DNA from: Chloroflexota bacterium
GTDB taxonomy: Bacteria > Chloroflexota > Anaerolineae > Promineifilales > Promineifilaceae
Reading direction: 5' to 3'
Assembly: GCA_003519205.1 (NCBI GenBank)
Contig: DOXE01000334.1
Location: 1-7,675, forward strand
Length of the DNA stretch: 7,675 nucleotides
Part shown: positions 1 to 6,510 of the stretch, piece by piece
How the letters are laid out: each line of letters starts with the position of its first letter
Position numbering within the stretch: position 1 is the first letter of the stretch
The notes under the pieces: model-generated
Database searches by the model: none
What the model was told of the DNA's origin: nothing
The model's input: only the letters and a program-made list of their open reading frames with translations
Program-made: the position numbers and the translations under genes

Positions 1-3
1 TTT

Positions 4-1437
4 TCATCGTCTTTCCAGGGTCAGGTTATAGCCGAATGACTGAAAATCTGCCTCCCCAACCTCGATTGTGAACAATCCCGACTGTTGCAGGGTATATTGG
101 TCGATTATCTCCTCGTCATTTGGTGGCGAATTTTCGTCAGCTTCTTCCACAAAGTCAGCGTCAGGATCTAATAAATAAAGCAATAGATTCCCGCTTCCGG
201 TGGCGACAGCTCGAATTGTCACGACATCTCCTGTCGTTCCGATGAAGTTCCACATATCGTCGGCGTCAACCGCCACGGAATTATTACTCCGGCTTTCCCC
301 ATAATTGATATTGCCGCGAAATGTAACAAATGGCTGGGAGTCGTCGGTTAGCAAGACAATAGCATATGCCCCGCTGCTATTGGCCACAGAGCGAATGAGG
401 ATCTCGTATTCACCAGACATGCTCAACGATTGCTGGTCAATGTTTTCGACCTGACCGCCAGACCCCTGATTTCGAGTAACCAGGGTTGCGCCGTTTGGAT
501 CCAGGAGCTCGATTGACACGTCTAAACTCGCAACCGGGCTCACGCTTATATAGACAACATCTCCGGGTTCACCCTGGAAGCTCCAACGATTGACCCCGCC
601 AGCCGCCAATGTCTCTTTGAATAGGTCGTCATAATCGATTGATACGGTAGTTTCATCGGCGTCGGCTGTAGCCGTAGGCGTGCCAGTTGCCGTACTTGTA
701 GTTGTTGGGGTGACCCCCCTTGGTTGAGTTGTTGGGGATGGGGAAGGGGTAGCCGTCGCCGTACCTGAGGTAGTGGCAGGGATGCTGGTGGCTGTTCTAA
801 TTGATGTTGTAGCTGTCGACGTTGGCTGGGGCGTTTCTGTAGCTAACCCTGTTGGCGATGCCGTGGGCACTACAATCGTGGGCGTAACATTGACTGGGGT
901 CATAATTGTTTGATCAACAGCCGTGTCAGGTGTTGGCTCGATGGGCAAGGAGGCAATACCCTCGCCAGCCTGGCCGGCCGTCAAGGGGTTCGGCGAGACG
1001 ATGTTATCGACTTCAAAATACCAGATCTCGGTAACTGGAGCTCGCCGGCCGCAGCCTACCGGACCTTCCCATTGTTGCCATCGCCCTTCGACGATTAGTG
1101 GTAAACCCGGATCAGCCAACCGGCGCAAAACCCCGTCGAACCCTGCCGCCGGAATCTCGATTTCCCCGTCGACCAACGCCCAAGTAGCAGGAGAAAAATG
1201 ACCCTCATCAGAACAAACGACAAGGGGAATTGGTCGATATTGTCCGGAAAGTTGGAGATAATTTCCATCAAAAAAGGTTGGATTACGAAGTAATGTAACC
1301 AGTGCTATGGAATCGGGCTGCAGTGGTAAATTGGCGATTGTCGGCACAACCGGCGTCTCTGTTCCCGGCGGTTCCTGCTGGCAACCAAACATGAGAGCCA
1401 CCACTAGGATAATCAAGGCGAAACAGGCGTTTTTCAT
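4..1437 (-). CDS. Predicted surface lipoprotein: two-Cys N-terminal domain, Pro/Thr-rich linker, two PPC-like domains
   Basis: A 477-residue exported lipoprotein of unknown function. Residues 1-19 form a lipoprotein signal: MKN, a hydrophobic core, then the lipobox LMFGC with Cys19 as the expected lipid attachment site. Residues about 40-147 form a small, possibly OB-like domain with Cys75 and Cys129, the only other cysteines after processing, so a disulphide is plausible. It carries the motifs SPATW and IVEGRWQQW. Residues about 160-265 are a low-complexity Thr/Pro/Ala/Ser linker. Residues about 266-364 and 369-477 resemble two PPC beta-sandwich domains (motifs WSFQGEPGDVV, ELLDPNG, SGEYEILI and their second-half equivalents). 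The ATG at 1437 is preferred over the in-frame TTG at 1446 because it gives a standard signal peptide of the same length as in the paralogue at 2913-4385. No catalytic motif is visible; adhesion or carbohydrate/protein binding at the cell surface is only inferred. The stop codon lies at positions 4-6. Confidence 0.85.
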   Translation of the reverse strand: MKNACFALIILVVALMFGCQQEPPGTETPVVPTIANLPLQPDSIALVTLLRNPTFFDGNYLQLSGQYRPIPLVVCSDEGHFSPATWALVDGEIEIPAAGFDGVLRRLADPGLPLIVEGRWQQWEGPVGCGRRAPVTEIWYFEVDNIVSPNPLTAGQAGEGIASLPIEPTPDTAVDQTIMTPVNVTPTIVVPTASPTGLATETPQPTSTATTSIRTATSIPATTSGTATATPSPSPTTQPRGVTPTTTSTATGTPTATADADETTVSIDYDDLFKETLAAGGVNRWSFQGEPGDVVYISVSPVASLDVSIELLDPNGATLVTRNQGSGGQVENIDQQSLSMSGEYEILIRSVANSSGAYAIVLLTDDSQPFVTFRGNINYGESRSNNSVAVDADDMWNFIGTTGDVVTIRAVATGSGNLLLYLLDPDADFVEEADENSPPNDEEIIDQYTLQQSGLFTIEVGEADFQSFGYNLTLERR

Positions 1438-1586
1438 TCGATCCAACTCTTGCCGTTATGAACTCACCTTCGGATGATATGGGACGCTGCCTGCGTTCCA
1501 CCCTTCCCTCAATGATACCAGAAGCAACAATCAAGGACGATTTACCCTTTCATCAGGTAATCGCCGGTTTATGAATGGTGTGTGAA

Positions 1587-1612
1587 AGCCTCCTGGCGAC
1601 CGCCAGGAGGCT
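1587..1612 (-). terminator. GC-rich hairpin after the FKBP lipoprotein gene, likely intrinsic terminator
   Basis: A perfect 12-bp inverted repeat (AGCCTCCTGGCG / CGCCAGGAGGCT) with two bases between the arms, in practice an 11-bp stem with a GACC-type tetraloop. On the minus strand it starts six bases after the TAG stop of the FKBP gene (1619-1621). Only three T residues follow the stem on that strand, so the U-tract is short and termination may be incomplete. It could also act as a 3'-end stabiliser. On the plus strand the stem is followed by A residues, so it would not terminate in that direction. Confidence 0.6.
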
Positions 1613-1618
1613 AAAAAT

Positions 1619-2632
1619 CTATATATCAGGATCGATGACTTGTATTTCGAGGATCAATACAGCATTTGGTGGGATCACACCACCACCTGCCCCTTCTTCG
1701 CCGAAGGCCAGCTCTGGTGGGATAACCAACTGGCGATATCCGCCCATATTCATAGATGCGACTCCTTCCTCCCAACCTGGGATGATCTGGCCTGCTGAGA
1801 CAACAAGCGGGATAGGTTGGCCTCGATCAATCGAGCTATCAAATTTGGTACCATCTTCAAGCCAACCGGTGTAATGCATCAATATCTGCTGCCCCGCTTC
1901 CAGTGGCTGACCATCACCCTCTTCAATGTCGTAATATTTGAGCCCTGAATCGGTTATAGTGTAATCGCCTTCTTCAACAGCTGTTGGCGATTCCGGTGAA
2001 CCTGGTTGAATAGCCAACAATTCAACGTCGAAGATTAATGTCGAATCCGGAGGTATGCCTGGTCTTCCCTGTTCTCCATAAGCTAAGTCAGAGGGGATGA
2101 TTAAGCGGGCTTGTGTGCCGACCGGGATCAAGGCCAATCCCTCATCCCAGCCAGGGATTACCATGCCCCTTCCTAATGCAAACTGGAATGGCGTGCCTCT
2201 GCTTCTGGAGCTATCGAACTCTGTGCCGTCTTCCAACCAGCCTGTGTAGTGGACAGAGATGACCTCGCCCTCTTGTGCCATTTCTCCATCACCATCTGAA
2301 AAGATGATATATTGCAAGCCGCTGCTCGTGGACTGCACGTCATCTTCGCTGGCGCCGCCTAGAACGTCAAAAGAAGCTAGTGGTTCATCAGACTCCCCTT
2401 CGGTTTGCGGTTCAACGACGTCCGGTTCTTCTACCTCTGGCGTTTCTACCTCCGGCGTTTCTGCTTCTGGCGTTTCTGCCTCAATCTCGTCTTCAATGTT
2501 AACGCCTTCGGCGCGGGCTGTGATCGTGGCGATTTCGTCCTCGGGATCCTGGGCCGGCCCACAAGCAACGAGTCCAATGCCCAATAACAGCAACAGAACC
2601 AGCCATTTGTTGATCGTCAATCTACTCTTCAC
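1619..2632 (-). CDS. Tandem-domain FKBP-type peptidyl-prolyl cis-trans isomerase, lipoprotein
   Basis: A 337-residue exported lipoprotein that should catalyse cis-trans isomerisation of X-Pro bonds outside the cytoplasmic membrane, helping secreted proteins fold. Residues 1-24 are a lipoprotein signal with a hydrophobic leucine run and lipobox LVAC (Cys24 lipidated). Residues about 30-98 are an acidic spacer with ETPEV-type repeats. FKBP domain 1 (about 103-208) keeps the usual pocket residues by comparison with human FKBP12: Tyr129, Phe139-Asp140, Phe149, Val158-Ile159, Trp162, Tyr185 and Phe201. FKBP domain 2 (about 223-335) keeps Tyr254, Phe264-Asp265, Ile283-Ile284 and Trp287 but has Phe310 for the pocket Tyr and Leu328 for the pocket Phe. 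The start is GTG at 2632, six bases after an AAGGAG site. The two neighbouring lipoproteins on the same strand contain long proline-rich linkers and are conceivable clients; this is inference only. A GC-rich hairpin follows the stop. Confidence 0.93.
   Translation of the reverse strand: MKSRLTINKWLVLLLLLGIGLVACGPAQDPEDEIATITARAEGVNIEDEIEAETPEAETPEVETPEVEEPDVVEPQTEGESDEPLASFDVLGGASEDDVQSTSSGLQYIIFSDGDGEMAQEGEVISVHYTGWLEDGTEFDSSRSRGTPFQFALGRGMVIPGWDEGLALIPVGTQARLIIPSDLAYGEQGRPGIPPDSTLIFDVELLAIQPGSPESPTAVEEGDYTITDSGLKYYDIEEGDGQPLEAGQQILMHYTGWLEDGTKFDSSIDRGQPIPLVVSAGQIIPGWEEGVASMNMGGYRQLVIPPELAFGEEGAGGGVIPPNAVLILEIQVIDPDI
2430..2474 (-). repeat. Three tandem 15-bp units coding for the ETPEV spacer repeat
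   Basis: Three consecutive in-frame 15-bp units (2430-2444, 2445-2459, 2460-2474) differ from each other at only a few bases and encode the five-residue repeat ETPEV/ETPEA in the acidic spacer between the lipidated cysteine and the first FKBP domain. A degraded fourth unit follows towards the N-terminus. Because the unit is a multiple of three, copy-number change would lengthen or shorten the tether without breaking the frame. Confidence 0.75.
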
Positions 2633-2638
2633 AATTTG

Positions 2639-2644
2639 CTCCTT
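2639..2644 (-). promoter_or_regulatory. Ribosome binding site AAGGAG deciding the GTG start of the FKBP gene
   Basis: Read on the minus strand, AAGGAG is separated by six bases (CAAATT) from the GTG at 2632. This is near-ideal Shine-Dalgarno geometry. It fixes the non-ATG start and places the lipobox cysteine at residue 24. Confidence 0.8.
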
Positions 2645-2912
2645 ATAAATTAGGTAGGATAAACATGATTTGCAGGATGTTTTTTAAGTAGTGATAGTCA
2701 CCTCGACGGGGTACCGTGGTTCATGTTTTTCCTCTGAATTGACAGGATCGACGGTCTGATGAAGCCTGATGCTGTGCAATCCGTAATACCTTATGGATGT
2801 CAATGACGGCCGGTATTGGGCCGCTGGAGGCCTAAGTTTATCGTGAAAAACTTATATGGCGAATAACACCGGTATTGTTTCCCAATCAAACATAACAAGT
2901 TCTCATATGGCA

Positions 2913-4385
2913 TCAACTCTTAGAAAACTCGATCGTATATTCAGTCGTTTCAAAATCGCTCTCGCCGACCAACAACGAATAGAGGCCACTTGCGGTTAGA
3001 GAATAATCCAACAATTGCTCGGCCTCACCCCCTGCTTCTAAGTCATAGAATTCCACCAGCAGAGAACCATCCGGACCGAATAGGCGGAGGAATAGATCCT
3101 CCATGTTATTGGGGGTGACCACGATATCGATCACTTGCCTTACTTCACCCGTAAAGTGCCAGAAGTGATCGCTTTCAGCGTCCATTTCAACGCTGAAACT
3201 GTCTCCGTCATCCAGGAAGCCTCTAAAGACGAAATTATAGGACTCATCATCACCGACGAGGATAGCGTAATCTCCCGAAGAACCCGGCGAAGAACTCACT
3301 AAAATCTCATATGTGCCGGGCTCGGTAAGAGGGATATCTGTCAAGATGATTGATTGGCCTGCTTGGCTTAATCCTTCATCGACAATCGTTTGCCCGCTGG
3401 GGTTATTAATTGAGACTGCGATACCCAAGTCTGGTTCAGGGGCGATTTGCAGGGTGATCACCTGTACTTCGTCGGCAAAATAAGGCCAGATATGGTTCTC
3501 AGCGTCCTGTAGTTGGCTGGTTTCCAGCGAGCCTAAATTCAATGTCGGCATTGAAACGACACTACTCGTGCCACCAGGCGTTGGGCTGGGGCCAGATGCA
3601 GTTGGAACGGCCGTTCCTGTTCCTAACCCTGGTGTTGGAGTATCCGTTCCACCCGTCGATGTCGCGGTTGGGATCGCCGTCACTGACTCTTGTGTGAAGG
3701 TTGGTGTAAGGGCAGGGGCTGGAGTTGCTGGTGGAGCGGGGGGGCCGACGGCCGGTTGAACTGGCGTGCCACTGACCGTCAACAAAGGACTCTCAGATTG
3801 TTCAACTGTCGCCGTTATGATGCCACTAATAGTAGGGCTTATGTTCAGCCCCTCATCGTCCGTTCGTGGTCCTTGCTCAGGGGTTGCCCCGACCTGGATC
3901 AGCGAGATCTCCTCAGGAAAAATGATGTTCGAAGTCTCCAGGTACCATACCTCGGCCGGTTTCGCCTCATCCCCACAGCCCATAAGACCGACCCAACGCC
4001 GCCATTGACCTTCAACCACGATTTGAGCCTCTTCAATTGTCAGGTCAGGTACCTGATCGGATGGTCCGGCCGCCTGCATTTCCAGTCTCCCAGAACCGAG
4101 TTTCCAAGTTGCTGGAGACGGGTAGATTTCACCTTCGCATGGTACTGCTTGTTGTCCACGAAAAGTGCCCGTGACCCGCAATTTTTGGTCCTTATAAACA
4201 CCCGGATCATCTAACAAATCCGCCAGAGAAACGTCGATCACACCGAGGTTGGCCAGGACCGACGGTAACTCTTGTTCCGGCGTTCCGACGGTCAGGACTG
4301 GTCCTTTCAATATCCCTTGAGTTTCACTGCAACCTATAAGGAGTATGAGTGGGAGACATGTAACCAACAACCATTTCCTCACCAT
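2913..4385 (-). CDS. Predicted surface lipoprotein, paralogue of the 4-1437 product
   Basis: A 490-residue exported lipoprotein of unknown function with the same architecture as the product of 4-1437. Residues 1-19 form a lipoprotein signal (MVRKW, hydrophobic core, lipobox LLIGC, Cys19). Residues about 50-157 are the two-cysteine domain with Cys83 and Cys137, again 54 residues apart, and the shared motifs SPATW, IVVEGQWRRW, GCG and EVWYLE. Residues about 165-285 are a Pro/Thr/Gly-rich linker. Residues about 286-380 and 384-490 resemble two PPC domains (for example EPGTYEILV and ASGLYSLLVGE). The frame stays open to a GTG at 4451, which would add 22 residues. The ATG at 4385 is preferred because it puts a normal signal peptide at the N-terminus and matches the paralogue's 19-residue signal; neither start has a clear ribosome binding site. 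A role in surface adhesion or ligand binding is only inferred. Confidence 0.85.
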   Translation of the reverse strand: MVRKWLLVTCLPLILLIGCSETQGILKGPVLTVGTPEQELPSVLANLGVIDVSLADLLDDPGVYKDQKLRVTGTFRGQQAVPCEGEIYPSPATWKLGSGRLEMQAAGPSDQVPDLTIEEAQIVVEGQWRRWVGLMGCGDEAKPAEVWYLETSNIIFPEEISLIQVGATPEQGPRTDDEGLNISPTISGIITATVEQSESPLLTVSGTPVQPAVGPPAPPATPAPALTPTFTQESVTAIPTATSTGGTDTPTPGLGTGTAVPTASGPSPTPGGTSSVVSMPTLNLGSLETSQLQDAENHIWPYFADEVQVITLQIAPEPDLGIAVSINNPSGQTIVDEGLSQAGQSIILTDIPLTEPGTYEILVSSSPGSSGDYAILVGDDESYNFVFRGFLDDGDSFSVEMDAESDHFWHFTGEVRQVIDIVVTPNNMEDLFLRLFGPDGSLLVEFYDLEAGGEAEQLLDYSLTASGLYSLLVGESDFETTEYTIEFSKS

Positions 4386-4584
4386 AGATAGTGAGTTTAT
4401 TCCAAATGTTGATCCTTGGGCAAGATTACCGCTAATTTTTACACCTTCCACTTAAGTATTGTGCACAGATTCATAAATATCGCTAATAATATTAATTAAT
4501 GTAACATTTCTGTTGAAATATCCCTCAAAATATTTTATAATATGTTAATATTTTTAACTGACAGATTTGGAACATAAATAAGAC
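4386..4584. other. AT-rich intergenic region between divergent genes, candidate regulator-binding zone
   Basis: The region separates the minus-strand lipoprotein gene from the plus-strand regulator. From about 4470 to 4580 it is strongly AT-rich and contains the perfect palindrome ATTAATTAAT (4491-4500) and several AATATT elements (for example around 4530 and 4545) flanking the plus-strand promoter. Lrp/AsnC regulators often bind AT-rich, weakly palindromic DNA upstream of their own gene, so autoregulation here is plausible. No exact match to the E. coli Lrp consensus was found. No convincing minus-strand promoter could be assigned. Confidence 0.4.
4513..4541 (+). promoter_or_regulatory. Sigma-70-type promoter for the regulator/tyrosine catabolic cluster
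   Basis: A -35 box TTGAAA (4513-4518), a 17-bp spacer and a perfect -10 box TATAAT (4536-4541). Transcription would be expected to start near 4548, giving a leader of about 37 bases before the TTG start at 4585. It is the only near-consensus promoter noticed in the window and is placed to drive the regulator, the aminotransferase and possibly the dioxygenase genes. Confidence 0.75.
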
Positions 4585-5073
4585 TTGGACGAAAAAGATC
4601 GCCAACTTTTGAAACACCTCCAAGGTGATGCCCGATTGACCAATACGGAATTGGCCAAACGGGTTGATTTGTCACCTCCTGGACTTCAAAGACGCCTGCG
4701 TAAGTTAGAAGATGCTGGCATCATCGAGCAATATGTGACCTTGCTCGATCGGGAGGCCGTCGGTTTTGACATGTTGTGTTTTGTCCAGGTCACGTTGCTT
4801 CGCCACGAACCAGAGTCTATCCGGCGTTTCAAAGAAATCGTTCAAGATATGCCCGAAGTGTTAGAATGCCATCACACTACGGGAGAATTTGATTATTTAC
4901 TTAAGGTTATCGTTCGCAATCGTGAACATCTGGAAAAATTTCTGGTTGAGAAATTGACTCCGGTTCCTGGCATGGACAAAATTCGCACCAGCCTAGTACT
5001 CAGAGAGATCAAGTCGACTACCTGCCTTCCAATCGAACTTGTGCCCTTAGAGACGTTGAGATCTGAATCGTAA
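4585..5073 (+). CDS. Lrp/AsnC-family transcriptional regulator
   Basis: A 162-residue DNA-binding regulator of normal family length. Residues 1-48 form the AsnC-type helix-turn-helix (DEKDRQLL, then TNTELAKRVDLSPPGLQRRLRKLEDAGII, with the recognition helix near 31-42). Residues about 62-143 form the RAM (regulation of amino acid metabolism) ligand-binding and oligomerisation domain, with the typical turn at Gly100-Glu-Phe-Asp103. The start is TTG at 4585: an in-frame TAA lies two codons upstream (4579-4581), and the protein begins exactly where the family normally begins. No clear Shine-Dalgarno is visible. The aminotransferase gene follows after 31 bases, so the two are probably co-transcribed from the promoter at 4513-4541. 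Lrp-type proteins usually sense amino acids. From the neighbours, tyrosine, phenylalanine or a related aromatic compound is the likely effector here, but this is inferred. Confidence 0.93.
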   Translation: MDEKDRQLLKHLQGDARLTNTELAKRVDLSPPGLQRRLRKLEDAGIIEQYVTLLDREAVGFDMLCFVQVTLLRHEPESIRRFKEIVQDMPEVLECHHTTGEFDYLLKVIVRNREHLEKFLVEKLTPVPGMDKIRTSLVLREIKSTTCLPIELVPLETLRSES

Positions 5074-5104
5074 CGAGATTCGCCTAATTTGTTAATTGTG
5101 ATTT

Positions 5105-6349
5105 ATGTCAACAATTCCTCATTCATTAATCAGAGAGTTCCCCGAACCCGAAATTACGCTGGCCGAATGGACCCGAACAATGAAACGCTCGGTTTTACGG
5201 GAGATGTTAGCCGTGGTGTCCCGGCCGGGAATCCTATCTTTTGCCGGAGGGCTACCAGATCCCAAGCTATTTCCGGTTAAAGAATTTGCCGAGGCTGTCA
5301 GCCAGGTGCTGGCTTCCGATGCCAAAGCCCTGCAATATGGCCCACCATTTTTGCCTCTGAAACGGCATATTGTCGCCCTCATGGCCCAGCGGGGCGTCAT
5401 ATGCTCTGAGGACCAGGTCTTTATTACCACAGGTGCCCAACAAGCCTTAAACGTGTTGACTCACCTGTTTTTAAATGATGGAGGGCAGGTTCTTATTGAG
5501 GAATTAGTTTATAGCGGCATTCAACAAGCCATTGCCCCTTTCAATCCTGACATACTAACAGTGACGACAGATTTACAGCAGGGAATGGACGTCGATAAGG
5601 TGGAGGTTCACCTGTTAGCCGGTTCCCGCCCTTCGTTTTTATATGCCATCTCAGAGGCCCACAACCCATTAGGCGTCACTCTTAGCCGGGATCGTAAACA
5701 ACAGTTAGTGGCTTTGGCCCGGCAATATGGCTTACCCATCATTGAAGATGATCCATATGGTTTATTACGCTATGAGTCATCGGCCGCCTCGCCGATGCGT
5801 GCCCTGGACGAGGAGTGGGTGTTCTACGTGGGTTCTTTTTCTAAGATCCTGGCTCCAGCTCTTCGTTTGGGATGGATAGTTGCCCCCGAGTTCCTGGTTT
5901 CGAAACTGACCGTGATTAAAGAATCCAGCGATCTTGAAACATCGGCCTTTATCCAACGCTCAGTGTCAGCCTATCTCGATGCAGGGCATCTACCAGCCCA
6001 TCTCGATCGACTACGCCAGACATATCGCCTGCGACGGGATACAATGCTAGAAGCGATGGCGCGAGAATTTCCACCAAGCGCCAGATGGACGAGACCGACC
6101 GGCGGTATGTTCATTTGGGTTGAGCTGCCCGGTCACGTCGATACGGCCCAGTTGTTATGGCCGGCCGTCGAAGAGCTTCAGGTAGCATTTATCCCGGGTA
6201 CGGCCTTCGAGGCAACCGCTGGTTCGAACAGAACCGATGCCGGCCACAGAGCGAAAAACTGCCTACGCCTCAATTTTTCCAATTGTTCGCCCGACACCAT
6301 TGAAGAAGGCATCGGCCGCCTTGGCACACTCTTGCACAAATATTGTTGA
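5105..6349 (+). CDS. PLP-dependent aminotransferase (class I/II), probable aromatic amino acid transaminase
   Basis: A 414-residue cytoplasmic fold-type I aminotransferase, related to the LysN/KAT II/MocR-catalytic-domain group but without an N-terminal DNA-binding domain. Visible family residues are SFAGGLPDP (45-53), Asn187 in HNPLG, Asp215 and Tyr218 in IIEDDPYG (pyridine nitrogen and O3' contacts), the Schiff-base Lys247 in VGSFSKILAP, the phosphate-binding Arg254, and Arg388 in LRLNFS for the substrate carboxylate. HNPLG replaces the commoner QNPTG. The ATG at 5105 lacks a clear ribosome binding site; conserved sequence begins near residue 25, where another in-frame ATG (5180) lies. Sitting between an Lrp-type regulator and HPPD, it most likely converts tyrosine (or phenylalanine) with 2-oxoglutarate into 4-hydroxyphenylpyruvate (or phenylpyruvate) and glutamate. 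The substrate is inferred from context, since the wider family also uses 2-aminoadipate, branched-chain and kynurenine substrates. Confidence 0.9.
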   Translation: MSTIPHSLIREFPEPEITLAEWTRTMKRSVLREMLAVVSRPGILSFAGGLPDPKLFPVKEFAEAVSQVLASDAKALQYGPPFLPLKRHIVALMAQRGVICSEDQVFITTGAQQALNVLTHLFLNDGGQVLIEELVYSGIQQAIAPFNPDILTVTTDLQQGMDVDKVEVHLLAGSRPSFLYAISEAHNPLGVTLSRDRKQQLVALARQYGLPIIEDDPYGLLRYESSAASPMRALDEEWVFYVGSFSKILAPALRLGWIVAPEFLVSKLTVIKESSDLETSAFIQRSVSAYLDAGHLPAHLDRLRQTYRLRRDTMLEAMAREFPPSARWTRPTGGMFIWVELPGHVDTAQLLWPAVEELQVAFIPGTAFEATAGSNRTDAGHRAKNCLRLNFSNCSPDTIEEGIGRLGTLLHKYC

Positions 6350-6500
6350 TCCGATCTAGAGTAACTTAAAGATTAGAACAATCTTATCTATTCGGTGGAG
6401 ACCTTACAGACCAATGATGTCAGGGCTACGATAATTGAATCAGAATAAGTTGCTCCATTAACAATTACCAATTCACCAGTCAACATTTTCAATTCATACC

Positions 6501-6505
6501 GGAGG
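6501..6505 (+). promoter_or_regulatory. Ribosome binding site GGAGG of the HPPD gene
   Basis: GGAGG lies five bases (CTAAT) before the ATG at 6511, a strong Shine-Dalgarno that fixes the HPPD start. The 161-base gap after the aminotransferase also holds a small inverted repeat, AAGATT/AATCTT (6369-6374 and 6380-6385). No convincing promoter was found in the gap, so read-through from upstream is the simplest reading. Confidence 0.8.
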
Positions 6506-6510
6506 CTAAT

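Noticed and set aside
640..960. Low-complexity Pro/Thr coding stretch as a CRISPR-like or minisatellite array
   Set aside because: There is no regular repeat/spacer structure; the stretch is an in-frame Thr/Pro/Ala/Ser linker with irregular codons.
910..1201. Plus-strand open frames opposite the lipoprotein gene at 4-1437
   Set aside because: They lie antisense to a well-supported lipoprotein, have no ribosome binding site or recognisable domain, and look like mirror frames of its coding sequence.
1283..1534. Minus-strand frame of 83 codons overlapping the start of the 4-1437 gene
   Set aside because: It overlaps the signal peptide and N-terminal domain of the real gene in another frame and has no domain or signal of its own.
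2833..2854. Inverted repeat TAAGTTT/AAACTTA as a terminator of the 2913-4385 gene
   Set aside because: It is only a 7-bp AT-rich stem with an 8-base loop and no T-tract on the minus strand; too weak to call.
2633..2912. Search for a gene, small RNA or promoter in the gap upstream of the FKBP gene
   Set aside because: Apart from the ribosome binding site at 2639-2644, only a 9-base direct repeat (CCGGTATTG, twice) and weak inverted repeats are visible; nothing can be assigned.
3568..4214. Plus-strand frames opposite the 2913-4385 gene, one rich in Gly/Val/Pro
   Set aside because: Their composition is simply the reverse reading of the Pro/Thr-rich linker and N-terminal domain; there is no start signal or homology.
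4386..4451. N-terminal 22-residue extension of the 2913-4385 lipoprotein from a GTG at 4451
   Set aside because: It would push the signal peptide inside the protein, lacks a ribosome binding site, and is not paralleled in the paralogue; the ATG at 4385 fits better, though the extension is not excluded.
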